Source of the DNA: Treponema bryantii
Lineage (GTDB): Bacteria; Spirochaetota; Spirochaetia; Treponematales; Treponemataceae
Length of the DNA: 44,763 nucleotides
NCBI GenBank assembly: GCA_015061465.1
Contig: SUWN01000014.1
Coordinates: 1-44,763 of the forward strand
Direction: 5' to 3'
Shown: positions 7,293 through 16,065 of the stretch, in pieces
Position numbering within the stretch: position 1 is the first letter of the stretch
Layout: every line of letters begins with the position of its first letter
Notes under the pieces: generated by a model
Databases searched by the model: none
The model's input: only the letters and a program-made list of their open reading frames with translations
Told to the model about the DNA's origin: nothing
Program-made: the position numbers and the translations under genes

Positions 7293-10103
7293 TTATCTAC
7301 CGTGGCATTGTTTGTATTTTTTGCCACTTCCACAAGGACAAGGTTCGTTTCTTCCAACTTTTGGCATTGTTCTTCTTACTGTAATGCTTTCACCTTGTGA
7401 ACGTTGGTTCATGGCGCTGTTTGTTGCTTGTCTACGAGCCTGGTCTCCATTGAATGATGACATTGCACTTTTTTGAGCTTCAACGTTTGCAGCTTGTGCA
7501 TTAAATTCACTGTGTTGTGCATTCATATTATTTTGATTTTGAGCCAAAGCTTGTTTTCTTCTTTCCATTGCTTCTGGACTCAACTGAATTTTAACTTTGA
7601 ATACACGACTCATAACAGAAGTTCTGATTGTATCTAACATATCGTAGAAAATATTAAATCCATCAATTTTGTATTCTGTTAATGGGTTTTTAGAACCGTA
7701 AGAACGTAATCCAACAGCTTCTCTTAAACCTTCAAGTGCTTCCAATTGGTCAAGCCATTTTTTATCAATAATTTGAATGTATTGATAACGAATGAACATG
7801 TTCAAGTTTTCTTTACCAGCCAAAGTTTCTTTTTCTGTAATATCATTTTGGAGAGTAGCAATTACTTTTTCTTTTGTTAATTCTTCTGCAGGTAATTGGA
7901 ATCCAAATGTATCTCTGATTTTTTCTGTTAATTCATACAACGCGCTATTATCTTTGCTGCGTTTATTTGAAGAACCAAATTCATCAAATAAATCTTCAAC
8001 ATAAGTTTTTGCATTTTCCATTACGCGTGTAGAAAGATTTTCGTCAGAAAGTAATGAATCTCTTTGTTCGTAAATTACACCGCGCTGTTCGTTTAAAACA
8101 TCATCATAATCAAGCAAATGTTTACGAATTTCAAAGTTTCTATCTTCTACTTTAGATTGTGCTTTTTCAATTCCTTTGTTTAGCCATGGATGGTCAATTG
8201 GTTCTCCCGGTTGCATACCAATTCTACTCATCATAACTTTCATTTTTTCGCCACCAAAGAGGCGCATCAAATCATCGTCCATAGAAATGTAGAATTTAGA
8301 ACGACCTGGGTCACCTTGACGTCCAGAACGTCCGCGCAACTGGTTATCAATACGACGAGATTCGTGACGTTCTGTACCAATTACATACAAACCACCGGCA
8401 TTTTTTACTTCTTCGTAATCTTTTTTCCAGTTTTCTTTTTCTATTTTTAATGCTTCTGCAAATTGTTCTTCAGTTGCATTTGTTCCAGCTCGTTTTCTTG
8501 CACGGAATTCTGGGTTTCCACCAAGTTTAATATCTGTACCACGACCTGCCATGTTTGTTGCAATTGTTACAGCGCCTTTTGCACCAGCTTCTGCAATAAT
8601 CATAGCTTCACGAGCGTGATTTTTTGCGTTTAATACTTCGTGTCTAATTCCTTTTCTTGTTAAAAGGGCAGACAAAAGTTCAGATTTTTCTACAGAAACT
8701 GTACCAACTAAAACTGGTTGGCCTTTATCGTGAGCAGCTTTGATTTCTGCAGCGATTGCTTCCCATTTTTCTTTTTCGTTCAAATAAACTTCGTCGTTTT
8801 CATCCACACGAGCAACAGGAACGTTTGTTGGAATTGCAACTACATCAAGTTTGTAGATTTTATTAAATTCCACAGCTTCTGTTGCAGCAGTACCAGTCAT
8901 ACCAGAAAGTTTGTCGTACATACGGAAGAAATTCTGGAATGTGATTGTTGCCATTGTTCTATTGCGTTGAGCAATTCTAATATGTTCTTTTGCTTCTATA
9001 GCTTGATGTAATCCGTCTGAATAGCGACGTCCTTCTAGAACACGACCTGTAAATTCATCAATAATTTCTACTTTTCCGTCACGAACCAAATAATCAACAT
9101 CATTGTGGAACAAAAGGTGAGCGCGCAATGCTTGTGTAAAGTAATGTGCATATTCAAAGTTTTCTTCATCAACTAATGAACCACGAATTAAATTGTGTTT
9201 ATGAAGAATTTCATCAATGTGATTCATTCCTTTTGCTGTAAAAGAAATGTGTTTTGATTTTTCATCCAAAGTATAATCGCCTTCAATTGCAGCTCTTTCT
9301 TCGGCAGTCATCATTGATTCATCAGGATATTGGCCTGTTTTTGGATCTTTAGCAACTTCTTTTAATTCACCAACGTATTTATCAACTTCATGATATTTGT
9401 AAGTGTCATCTTCACCAGCACCAGAAATGATAAGAGGAGTTCTAGCTTCATCAATCAAAACAGAGTCAACTTCGTCTACAATACAGAAGTTAAATCCACG
9501 TTGAACTTTGTCTTTTAAATCAACTTTCATGTTATCACGAAGATAGTCAAAACCAAGTTCGTTGTTTGTTCCGTATGTGATGTCACAATTATATGCAAGT
9601 TTTCTAGCTTCTGGGTCCATATCAGAAAGAATTGAACCAACTGTAATTCCCAAATAAGTGAAAACAGGGCGCATTGTGTTAGCATCACGTTCTGCAAGAT
9701 AATCGTTTACTGTAACAACGTGAACACCTTTTCCTGTAAGTGCGTTCAAATAAGAAGCGATTACAGCAACCAATGTTTTTCCTTCACCAGTTTTCATTTC
9801 TGTAATGCGTCCCATATTCAAATTGATAGCACCCATAATCTGAACGTCAAATGCACGTTCTTCTCTTACACGCCAGGCAGCTTCTCTAACTAAAGCGAAT
9901 GCTTCTGGTAAGATATCATCAAGTGTTTTTCCTTGTTTAAGTTCGTCTTTTAATCTTTGAGTTTGTTTTGGAAATTCTTCTGCAGGAAGAGATTTTGCCC
10001 ATTCTTCTTTTGCATTTACTTTTGCTAAAATGGGTTTTAAGGCTTTTACGTCACGATCATTTTGTGAACCAAATAAGAGGGTAAGTACTTTGTCTACTAA
10101 CAT
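7293..10103 (-). CDS. secA: Preprotein translocase ATPase SecA
   Basis: A full-length SecA of 936 residues. Visible features in order: Walker A in [10 protein letters not shown] (105-110), the preprotein-binding and DEAD-type core with [18 protein letters not shown], the [10 protein letters not shown] segment of the second motor domain, [35 protein letters not shown] (arginine finger), the long helical scaffold and wing, a Gln/Asn/Ala-rich linker, and the C-terminal zinc-binding motif [18 protein letters not shown] that binds SecB and phospholipid. It drives export through SecYEG in the cytoplasmic membrane. A Shine-Dalgarno AGGA lies at 10111-10114, and TTGTCA-N17-TATATT (10181-10153) is a likely promoter. 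Single-gene unit ended by the shared hairpin. Confidence 0.98.
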   Translation of the reverse strand: MLVDKVLTLLFGSQNDRDVKALKPILAKVNAKEEWAKSLPAEEFPKQTQRLKDELKQGKTLDDILPEAFALVREAAWRVREERAFDVQIMGAINLNMGRITEMKTGEGKTLVAVIASYLNALTGKGVHVVTVNDYLAERDANTMRPVFTYLGITVGSILSDMDPEARKLAYNCDITYGTNNELGFDYLRDNMKVDLKDKVQRGFNFCIVDEVDSVLIDEARTPLIISGAGEDDTYKYHEVDKYVGELKEVAKDPKTGQYPDESMMTAEERAAIEGDYTLDEKSKHISFTAKGMNHIDEILHKHNLIRGSLVDEENFEYAHYFTQALRAHLLFHNDVDYLVRDGKVEIIDEFTGRVLEGRRYSDGLHQAIEAKEHIRIAQRNRTMATITFQNFFRMYDKLSGMTGTAATEAVEFNKIYKLDVVAIPTNVPVARVDENDEVYLNEKEKWEAIAAEIKAAHDKGQPVLVGTVSVEKSELLSALLTRKGIRHEVLNAKNHAREAMIIAEAGAKGAVTIATNMAGRGTDIKLGGNPEFRARKRAGTNATEEQFAEALKIEKENWKKDYEEVKNAGGLYVIGTERHESRRIDNQLRGRSGRQGDPGRSKFYISMDDDLMRLFGGEKMKVMMSRIGMQPGEPIDHPWLNKGIEKAQSKVEDRNFEIRKHLLDYDDVLNEQRGVIYEQRDSLLSDENLSTRVMENAKTYVEDLFDEFGSSNKRSKDNSALYELTEKIRDTFGFQLPAEELTKEKVIATLQNDITEKETLAGKENLNMFIRYQYIQIIDKKWLDQLEALEGLREAVGLRSYGSKNPLTEYKIDGFNIFYDMLDTIRTSVMSRVFKVKIQLSPEAMERRKQALAQNQNNMNAQHSEFNAQAANVEAQKSAMSSFNGDQARRQATNSAMNQRSQGESITVRRTMPKVGRNEPCPCGSGKKYKQCHGR

Positions 10104-10152
10104 TTGTTTTTCCTAAAAAGTTTTTTCAATATAATGAATATTATTTCCTTTA

Positions 10153-10181
10153 AATATAATATTAAGAAGTCTAATTGACAA
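10153..10181 (-). promoter_or_regulatory. secA promoter
   Basis: Minus-strand TTGTCA (10181-10176), a 17-bp spacer and TATATT (10158-10153), giving a leader of about 45 nt with an AGGA site. Its -35 box overlaps the -35 box of the divergent lipoprotein promoter. Confidence 0.6.
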
Positions 10182-10203
10182 GCACAAAATGAAACTTTAT
10201 TCT
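10175..10203 (+). promoter_or_regulatory. Promoter of the lipoprotein gene at 10210
   Basis: TTGACA (10175-10180), a 17-bp spacer and TATTCT (10198-10203). The predicted start point coincides with the ATG at 10210, so the transcript would be leaderless. It shares bases with the divergent secA -35 box. Confidence 0.45.
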
Positions 10204-10209
10204 TATTAT

Positions 10210-11424
10210 ATGAATAAATATTTTGTGTCTTTTTTATGTGCTTGTTGTTGTTTTTTTTATTTTTCGTGCAGCAAAAATAACGTTGTTGAATCAATTAGTG
10301 AAACTGAACTTTTTACACTTAACTATGGAAACTTTGAAGAACAATTAAGTATTTCTGATTTAAACACAGTCGGTGAAGTTCGTTACGGAATTGTAATGAA
10401 AGACGGATTTTTTTATATAGTTGACGGAAGTTCCAAAAAAACAATGGAATTAAATTCTTATGGTGATTTATTAACTTTATTTTATAATGAAGATTCACAA
10501 ACTAAAGAATTGTTAGAAAAATCAACTCAAAATCCTTTGAGCGTACGTCATCAATTGGGATTTCCGTTTGATTATCCGGGAAAAATCGCTGTAGATTCCA
10601 AAAAGTGTATTTACACAGTTTGTACAATTCCACGTAACAGACAAGAAGAAAGTGAAAATGGTCTTTTGTATTCTCAGGCAGTTTTGCGTTTTACAAGAGA
10701 CGGTTCTTCGGTAGAATATATTGGTCAGCAAGGTCCAGGTGGAACTCCATTTCCTTATATCAGAAATATTTACACAACTGAAAAAGACGAACTTGTTGTA
10801 GTTTCAAATTCAAACGAAGGAATGATTATTTATTGGTTTACTTCAGATGGATTTTTAAAAAATATGATTCCAATAAATTCAAAAGATGTTCCAACGGACG
10901 ATATTCCAGAAACTTCAAACGAAATTTACTGGTCGTTAGAAAATGTAATTCCTGACACTGTAGAAAATAGACTCTATGTAAAAATTGATTATTATTCATC
11001 TTATTTGGACGAAGAATCTCGCGTTCAATCTGGAATCAATTATTTACAAACATTGCTTTATCCATTAGACACAGAAACTGGCTTATATGGTGAACCTGTT
11101 TCAATTCCTCCTTACGAAGAATCTGTTGTTGTAGATTACAGTCGTCTTACTTACAAAATTCCCTATGACTTTTTAGGTGTAACAAAAAACGGGTGGAAGT
11201 ATTTTATTATTAAAACAGAAAAAGGATTTAATATCGAAATGATTCAAAACGAATCGCAGAGAATTTTGCGCCGACAATTTGATATAAATCATGAAGATAA
11301 TCTTTTTTACACAATGTCAGTTTCGCATGAAGGAATTATTACTGCGTTGTACATTGATAAAAATAAAGCGAGAGTTGTTTGGTACAGAACAGACACTCTT
11401 ATAGATGCAATCTTAAAATCGTAG
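10210..11424 (+). CDS. Lipoprotein with beta-propeller-like body
   Basis: I take the ATG at 10210 (404 residues) rather than 10189. It gives a textbook 20-residue lipoprotein signal MNKYFVSFLCACCCFFYFSC with a spirochaetal lipobox ending FSC, and it fits the promoter. The mature protein has repeated strand patterns ending in a 'dG' turn, such as VLRFTRDGSSVEYIGQQGPGG and YWFTSDGFLKNMIPI, suggesting an NHL/six-bladed propeller. I have a vague memory of a spirochaetal lipoprotein family like this (LIC_12708) but cannot confirm it. It probably sits on the periplasmic side of a membrane. The next gene starts 5 bp downstream, so they form an operon. Function unknown. Confidence 0.65.
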   Translation: MNKYFVSFLCACCCFFYFSCSKNNVVESISETELFTLNYGNFEEQLSISDLNTVGEVRYGIVMKDGFFYIVDGSSKKTMELNSYGDLLTLFYNEDSQTKELLEKSTQNPLSVRHQLGFPFDYPGKIAVDSKKCIYTVCTIPRNRQEESENGLLYSQAVLRFTRDGSSVEYIGQQGPGGTPFPYIRNIYTTEKDELVVVSNSNEGMIIYWFTSDGFLKNMIPINSKDVPTDDIPETSNEIYWSLENVIPDTVENRLYVKIDYYSSYLDEESRVQSGINYLQTLLYPLDTETGLYGEPVSIPPYEESVVVDYSRLTYKIPYDFLGVTKNGWKYFIIKTEKGFNIEMIQNESQRILRRQFDINHEDNLFYTMSVSHEGIITALYIDKNKARVVWYRTDTLIDAILKS

Positions 11425-11429
11425 GAATT

Positions 11430-11981
11430 ATGGATTTTTCAAATATTGATGAAGGTCACATCGATGGTGAACCTGAATTACATTATTTTTATAATCGCGA
11501 AGAACGAATAAAAAACGCACCTCCAATTGTTCAAGAATATTACAATGGCGGATTACGTCCCGTAAGAGGATTTAAAATTCTTTTTGTCAACAAAACAAAT
11601 CGTCTTATGTTTTTTATGATTCTTTTTTTTGTTGGATTTATTTGGCTTTACACAGGCTTAAATAAAACAAGAAGTTACACAAAAATAAATAACGTTTCAT
11701 TTGAGGTTCAGGCGTTTTTATACGAAGAAGAAATTTTTGTAAGTGTAAAAATCAAAAATCGAAATTCTTCTGCTTTGGATAAACCAATGAAAATTCTTGC
11801 AGAAGTTAGCGCTGTAAATAATGATAATCAAACTGTAAATAAAGAAATCTTACAAACTGTTTTTAATGATGGTGAAAATAATCTAAGGACAAAATTTACA
11901 GACTATGATATAATAAAAATCGACGTTGAACTTGATGTAAATGGCGAGAAAAATCTAATTTCAACTGATGTAAAAAGATAA
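11430..11981 (+). CDS. Single-pass membrane protein of unknown function
   Basis: The start is the ATG at 11430, preceded by AGGA at 11423-11426 that overlaps the stop of the lipoprotein gene; an earlier in-frame ATG at 11379 has no site. The 183-residue product has about 50 cytosolic residues (EEYYNGG/RPVRGF-like linker), one membrane span (LMFFMILFFVGFIWLYTGL, about 66-84) and a periplasmic domain of about 95 residues rich in beta strands (FEVQAFLYEEEIFVSVKIK), possibly immunoglobulin-like. I recognise no family. Tight spacing to the upstream lipoprotein suggests the two act together at the membrane. Confidence 0.6.
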   Translation: MDFSNIDEGHIDGEPELHYFYNREERIKNAPPIVQEYYNGGLRPVRGFKILFVNKTNRLMFFMILFFVGFIWLYTGLNKTRSYTKINNVSFEVQAFLYEEEIFVSVKIKNRNSSALDKPMKILAEVSAVNNDNQTVNKEILQTVFNDGENNLRTKFTDYDIIKIDVELDVNGEKNLISTDVKR

Positions 11982-12027
11982 ATAAGAACAGAAGTTTTGT
12001 TCATTGATTTATTATAAGGAACTTTAT

Positions 12028-12438
12028 ATGTCAAAAATATCTGTAGCTTGTATAGTTTTAAATGATAAAAAAGAAATATTTATAGCAAAAAGAAATCCTG
12101 TTGGCGACATGGGAGATAGATGGGAATTTCCTGGTGGAAAAATTGAATATGGAGAATCCGACAAAGTTTCTATTATTCGCGAAATGCAAGAAGAATTTGG
12201 CGTGGATGTAATTGTTCACGAAAAAATTACAGAAGGTTCGTTCTTTCATAAAGAAAAAAAAGTTTCTTTGCATGCATATCGTGTTGAATTTTTAGCAGAT
12301 GGAATAAAAACTCCTTTTAAACTCACAGAGCATAGTGATTATAAATGGGTTGATATTGAAGAAATCAAAAATTTAAATTTTGTTGATTCAGATTTATCGA
12401 TTTATGATGATGTAAAAAAATATATTCAAAATCTCTAA
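12028..12438 (+). CDS. Nudix hydrolase, MutT-like
   Basis: A 136-residue protein from the ATG at 12028, chosen because AAGGA lies at 12015-12019 and the fold begins at MSKISVACIVLNDKKEIFIA. The complete Nudix box GKIEYGE-(x7)-REMQEEFGV is present (residues about 38-60), preceded by the RWEFPGGK strand that is characteristic of MutT. The closing HSDYKWVDIEEIKNLNFVDSD also resembles 8-oxo-dGTP diphosphatases. The likely job is sanitising oxidised nucleotides in the cytosol, though Nudix specificity is often hard to predict. It lies in a tight same-strand run with the two lipoprotein genes, with no apparent functional tie. Confidence 0.85.
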   Translation: MSKISVACIVLNDKKEIFIAKRNPVGDMGDRWEFPGGKIEYGESDKVSIIREMQEEFGVDVIVHEKITEGSFFHKEKKVSLHAYRVEFLADGIKTPFKLTEHSDYKWVDIEEIKNLNFVDSDLSIYDDVKKYIQNL

Positions 12439-12453
12439 TTTAAGGAAAAAAAC

Positions 12454-12810
12454 ATGAATACAAAATTAAAAACAATTTTTTTGATTTTATTAAGCGTGAT
12501 GTTTTTTTCTTGTAACGACAACAAAGAAAAAGAAATAAAATTTGATACAAGTCATCCTTTGGAATTGTCTCCAAATATTTCGTGGGCGGTAATTATTGAC
12601 CCTTACGCTGCTTTTAGAATTGATTTAGATTGGGATTCTTCTGTTGCAGCTTATAGTAGAAAAGGGGACATCTTGCAAGTTTTAGCAAAATCTTATGATG
12701 AAAAAAGCGCGGTTTGGTATAAATTTGAACAAGGTTGGCTTCCTGAATCGAGCGTTACAATTTATTCAAATAGATTAAAAGCAAAAAATGCTTCGGAAAA
12801 AATAAAATGA
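12454..12810 (+). CDS. Small lipoprotein with SH3-like domain
   Basis: A 118-residue protein with a lipoprotein signal MNTKLKTIFLILLSVMFFSC (lipobox FFSC). The mature part reads like a bacterial SH3 (SH3b) fold: KGDILQVLAKSYDEKSAVWYKFEQGWLPESSV matches the usual 'G--l-v----------W-kv--gWv----v' pattern. Such domains bind cell-wall peptides. Shine-Dalgarno AAGGA is at 12441-12445. Its last 4 bp overlap the NeuB-like gene (ATGA), which implies translational coupling. Most likely a periplasmic lipoprotein linked to the envelope; exact role unknown. Confidence 0.65.
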   Translation: MNTKLKTIFLILLSVMFFSCNDNKEKEIKFDTSHPLELSPNISWAVIIDPYAAFRIDLDWDSSVAAYSRKGDILQVLAKSYDEKSAVWYKFEQGWLPESSVTIYSNRLKAKNASEKIK

Positions 12811-13913
12811 GTTTGATTATTGCAGAAATTGGAACAAGTCACGAAGGTTCTATACAAAAGGCAAAAGAATTAATAGATGCAGCTTCAGAAAGTAGAGCAG
12901 ACGCTATAAAATTTCAATGGGTTTATGCAGATGAAATTTTACATCCAAATACCGGTTTTGTAACTCTTCCTACTGGCAAAATTCCTTTGTATGAACGTTT
13001 TAAACAATTAGAATGTCCAGTTTATTTTTATAAAGAGTTGTCAGATTATGTTCATTCAAAAGGTTGCAAATTTTGTTGTTCACCATTTGGAATCAGAAGT
13101 TTGAATGAATTATTGTCCATAAATCCTGACATTGTAAAAATTGCTTCTCCAGAATTAAATCATTATCCAATGTTAAAAGCGCTTGCAGAATATCGCGCAA
13201 AACAAACTGAAAAAATTCCCGTAATTATTTCAAGTGGAGTTTCTCAAATTGGGGATATAGAAAAAGCAATTCAGATTTTAGGAACCCAAAACGTAAGTTT
13301 ACTTCATTGTGTAACAAGTTATCCCGCTCCCGAAGAAGATTACAATTTAAATTTACTTCAGAACTTAAAAAATGTTTTTGGAATTAACGTCGGAGTTAGC
13401 GACCATAGTTTAGATGCAATTTTAGTTCCTTCGTTGAGTATTTGTACTGGCGGAACAATTATAGAAAAACACATTACTTTAAGTAGAAAAACTGAAGGTT
13501 TGGATGATCCTGTTGCTTTAGAGCCAGAACAATTTGCAATGATGGTTCATGTTGTTCATCAAAGTGAAGCAACTTTGCGCCACTACGGAAGTGATTTGGG
13601 TAAAAAAAGAATCATCGAGCAGATTTCAGAACAATTTGGAACGGAAAAAGTTTACAAAGTTTTGGGCGATGGGGTAAAACGTTTGGCTCAAAGTGAATTA
13701 CAAAATTATGGAAGAACTAACAGAAGTTTGCATTTTATGAACGATTACGCAGCAGGTCACGTTATTTTGCCTAAAGACATCGGAGTTCTTCGTACTGAAA
13801 AAGAACTTTCTGTTGGAATTTCCCCTGAATTTTTGGATGAAATAATTGGCAAAACACTTGCCCACGACGTAAAATCTGGGCAAGGCGTTCGTTTTGACCA
13901 TTTTATGAATTAA
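12807..13913 (+). CDS. neuB: N-acetylneuraminate synthase-like protein (NeuB family) with SAF domain
   Basis: A 368-residue TIM-barrel synthase plus C-terminal SAF (antifreeze-like) domain. It opens with LIIAEIGTSHEGS, and shows IKFQWVYADE, FCCSPFG, VKIASPELNHYPMLK, ISSGVS, LHCVTSYPAPEEDYNL, VGVSDHS and EKHITLSR, followed by the SAF domain from about 305 (NRSLHFMNDYAAGHVI...). The two metal-binding His residues of NeuB (in SDHS and EKH) are present. Family members condense phosphoenolpyruvate with a hexosamine to make sialic, legionaminic or pseudaminic acid. The usual GPDH after EKH-T is GLDDPVALEP here. No other nonulosonate genes are adjacent. Treponemes are known to put a nonulosonic-acid-type glycan on flagellin, which suggests the use. 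The 3' end overlaps coaX by 11 bp, tail to tail. Confidence 0.85.
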   Translation: MSLIIAEIGTSHEGSIQKAKELIDAASESRADAIKFQWVYADEILHPNTGFVTLPTGKIPLYERFKQLECPVYFYKELSDYVHSKGCKFCCSPFGIRSLNELLSINPDIVKIASPELNHYPMLKALAEYRAKQTEKIPVIISSGVSQIGDIEKAIQILGTQNVSLLHCVTSYPAPEEDYNLNLLQNLKNVFGINVGVSDHSLDAILVPSLSICTGGTIIEKHITLSRKTEGLDDPVALEPEQFAMMVHVVHQSEATLRHYGSDLGKKRIIEQISEQFGTEKVYKVLGDGVKRLAQSELQNYGRTNRSLHFMNDYAAGHVILPKDIGVLRTEKELSVGISPEFLDEIIGKTLAHDVKSGQGVRFDHFMN

Positions 13914-14697
13914 TCAACTGACTGATTCTATACATTCCTTTTAATGTTAAATATTTGTCTATTTCATCAAAAATATTTGTAATTGGACTAAGCATGCTGT
14001 TTAAGCCGCCAGTTGCAATTACTTTTACATCTTTTGCAAGACTTCCAGTTTCTTTTTCCAAGTCAATTTTCATTTGATTGATGAGTGATTCAACAAGACC
14101 TTTGTAACCTAAAACAATTCCAGATTGAATTGCAACAACTGTATTTTTTCCAAGACTTGTTGGCGGAATATCAAGGGGAACTGCTGGTAATTGCGCTGTA
14201 TTGTTAAAAAGCGATGTGAAAGCCGTTCTAATTCCTGGTGCAATTGCAACACCGGCGATGTTTCCGTCTTTATCAACGGCTGTAAAAGAAAGCGCAGTTC
14301 CAAAATCTGCAACAATACAAGGTTTTTTAAATTTAGACCACGCTTCCAAAGCATCACAATAAAGGTCAGTTCCAATTTCTGATACAGCAGTTTCTGGAAC
14401 TTTTATTGGCAATTTGGAATAAATTTCAGGACCAATAATTAAAGGTTTATTATTTGTAAGACGCATTGTTACATTTACAAAAGGTCCAATTAAAGCTGGA
14501 ACTACAGAACTTAAAACAGTTTTTTGAATTTCTTCACTTTTTATTTTTTCTTCTCTAAAAAGCGTTCTAATGATGGAAAAATATTCGTCGCCAGTACGAT
14601 TTGTGTCTTTATTTAGTCTCCATTCCTGTAAAATTTCTCCATCTTTAAAAATTGCAACTTTGATGTTTGTGTTTCCAATGTCAAAAGTAAGAATCAT
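13903..14697 (-). CDS. coaX: Type III pantothenate kinase CoaX
   Basis: A 264-residue protein with the ASKHA-fold motifs of type III pantothenate kinase: ILTFDIGNTNIKVAIF (phosphate-1), EIGTDLYCDALEAW (pantothenate pocket), CIVADFGTALSFTAVD (phosphate-2) and APGIRTAFTSLFNNTAQLP, then the adenosine motif VIATGGLNSML. It performs the first step of coenzyme A synthesis, is K+-dependent and insensitive to CoA feedback. An AGAGG site lies just upstream of the ATG, with a minus-strand TATAAT at 14742-14737 that overlaps the hisS -10 box. The stop lies inside the last codons of the convergent neuB gene. Confidence 0.95.
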   Translation of the reverse strand: MILTFDIGNTNIKVAIFKDGEILQEWRLNKDTNRTGDEYFSIIRTLFREEKIKSEEIQKTVLSSVVPALIGPFVNVTMRLTNNKPLIIGPEIYSKLPIKVPETAVSEIGTDLYCDALEAWSKFKKPCIVADFGTALSFTAVDKDGNIAGVAIAPGIRTAFTSLFNNTAQLPAVPLDIPPTSLGKNTVVAIQSGIVLGYKGLVESLINQMKIDLEKETGSLAKDVKVIATGGLNSMLSPITNIFDEIDKYLTLKGMYRISQLINS

Positions 14698-14712
14698 TAT
14701 ATTTCCTCTTTA

Positions 14713-14741
14713 TTGAAACAAGTAATTTTATACTGTATTAT
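14713..14741 (+). promoter_or_regulatory. hisS promoter (predicts leaderless mRNA)
   Basis: TTGAAA (14713-14718), a 17-bp spacer and TATTAT (14736-14741). The ATG of hisS starts 6 bp later at 14748, exactly where transcription should begin. No Shine-Dalgarno exists upstream. Confidence 0.65.
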
Positions 14742-14765
14742 ATCGTTATGAATAATCTCATACAA
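14737..14765 (-). promoter_or_regulatory. Possible coaX promoter overlapping hisS start
   Basis: Minus-strand TATAAT (14742-14737) with a weak -35 TTGTAT (14765-14760) inside the first hisS codons. It shares five bases with the hisS -10 box, so the two promoters would compete. Confidence 0.35.
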
Positions 14766-16049
14766 CCAAAAATTTTAAAAGGTTTTCGTGATTTTTTACC
14801 AACTTCTGAAATTTTAAGAACTGACTTAATCGAAAAAATCACAAATGTTTACCGTTCTTTTGGATTTGTTCCAATCGATACACCTGTTTTGGAATATACA
14901 GAAATTCTCCTTAGAAAAAGTAATGGCGAAACAGAAAAACAAGTATTCAGATTTGAAGACAATGGCGGTCGTGATGTTGCCATGCGTTTTGATTTGACAG
15001 TTCCATTTGCTCGTTTTACAGCTGAACATTATTCGGAACTTTATCTTCCTTTCAAACGATATCATATTGCAAAAGTTTGGCGTGGTGAAAAACCTCAAGC
15101 TGGTCGATACAGAGAATTTGTTCAGTGTGATGTTGATACAGTTGGTTCAGATACTGCTGCAGCGGATTTTGAAATTTTAAACGCTATGAAATCGGCACTT
15201 TCTGCTATCGGCGTTGATGATATTACAATAAATGTAAATCACCGAGGAATTTTTAACAGATTTTTGTCAAAATTAGATTTGCTTGATAAGTCAGAAGATA
15301 TTTTAAGAAGTGTAGATAAACTTGCAAAAGTTGGACAAGAAGCTGTTGTAAACGAATTAATTCAAATTACACAAAGCCCAGAAAAATCTAACAAAATTAT
15401 TGAATATATCAGTGCAAAAGGTTCTTTCTTGGAAATTTTGGCTCAATTGGAAGAAATGGCCGGAGGTCCTGCAGAAGATACTCAGCGCATGAAAGATATT
15501 TACAATATGATGTGTGCAAGTGGAATTGAATCAACTTATGTTTTAAATCCATCTATCACACGCGGTCTTGATTATTACACAGGTGTTGTTTACGAAACTT
15601 TCTTAAATAAACTTCCGTCAATTGGTTCTGTTTGTTCAGGAGGTCGTTACGACAATTTGGCTGGTCTTTACATGAAAGAAAAAGTTCCTGGAGTAGGGAC
15701 TTCAATTGGTTTGGATAGATTGATTGCTGGATTAGAACAACTTGGAGTTACAGAAAAGAAAGGAAGTTATTTGGATGCAGAGATTTTCTGCCAAAATAAT
15801 GAACACGCTGTTGAATATCAAAAAATTGCTGCTTTGTTGCGAAAAAATGGAGTAAAAGTTGAAGTTTTCCCAGAAGCAAAAAAGATGAATCAGCAATATA
15901 ATGTGACTGAAGCAAAAAATATTCCTTGGGGAATTTTGATGAATGATGAAAATGTAAAAAATGGAACTTTTACATTAAAAAATCTTCGTACAAGAGAAAT
16001 GTTCCAAGATATTTCTGTGGAAGAAGCAGTAAAAATTATAAAAGGATAA
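14748..16049 (+). CDS. hisS: Histidyl-tRNA synthetase
   Basis: A 433-residue class II synthetase. Visible motifs: LKGFRDFLP (motif 1 entry), the ATP-binding DVAMRFDLTVPFARF region, motif 2 FKRYHIAKVWRGEKPQAGRY followed by REFVQCDVDTVGSDT, the histidine-specific RGLDYYTGVVYE (histidine A), CSGGRYDNLAGLY, motif 3 VPGVGTSIGLDRLIAGLE, and a C-terminal Rossmann-like anticodon domain ending near IEEAVKIIKG. It charges tRNA-His in the cytosol. The promoter lies directly against the ATG, implying a leaderless transcript. A lipoprotein gene follows 16 bp downstream and is probably co-transcribed. Confidence 0.97.
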   Translation: MNNLIQPKILKGFRDFLPTSEILRTDLIEKITNVYRSFGFVPIDTPVLEYTEILLRKSNGETEKQVFRFEDNGGRDVAMRFDLTVPFARFTAEHYSELYLPFKRYHIAKVWRGEKPQAGRYREFVQCDVDTVGSDTAAADFEILNAMKSALSAIGVDDITINVNHRGIFNRFLSKLDLLDKSEDILRSVDKLAKVGQEAVVNELIQITQSPEKSNKIIEYISAKGSFLEILAQLEEMAGGPAEDTQRMKDIYNMMCASGIESTYVLNPSITRGLDYYTGVVYETFLNKLPSIGSVCSGGRYDNLAGLYMKEKVPGVGTSIGLDRLIAGLEQLGVTEKKGSYLDAEIFCQNNEHAVEYQKIAALLRKNGVKVEVFPEAKKMNQQYNVTEAKNIPWGILMNDENVKNGTFTLKNLRTREMFQDISVEEAVKIIKG

Positions 16050-16065
16050 AAAAATCGGAGTGAAA

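Noticed and set aside
16060..16065. GTG start for the lipoprotein gene
   Set aside because: It directly abuts the GGAG site; the ATG at 16066 has proper spacing and a better signal peptide.
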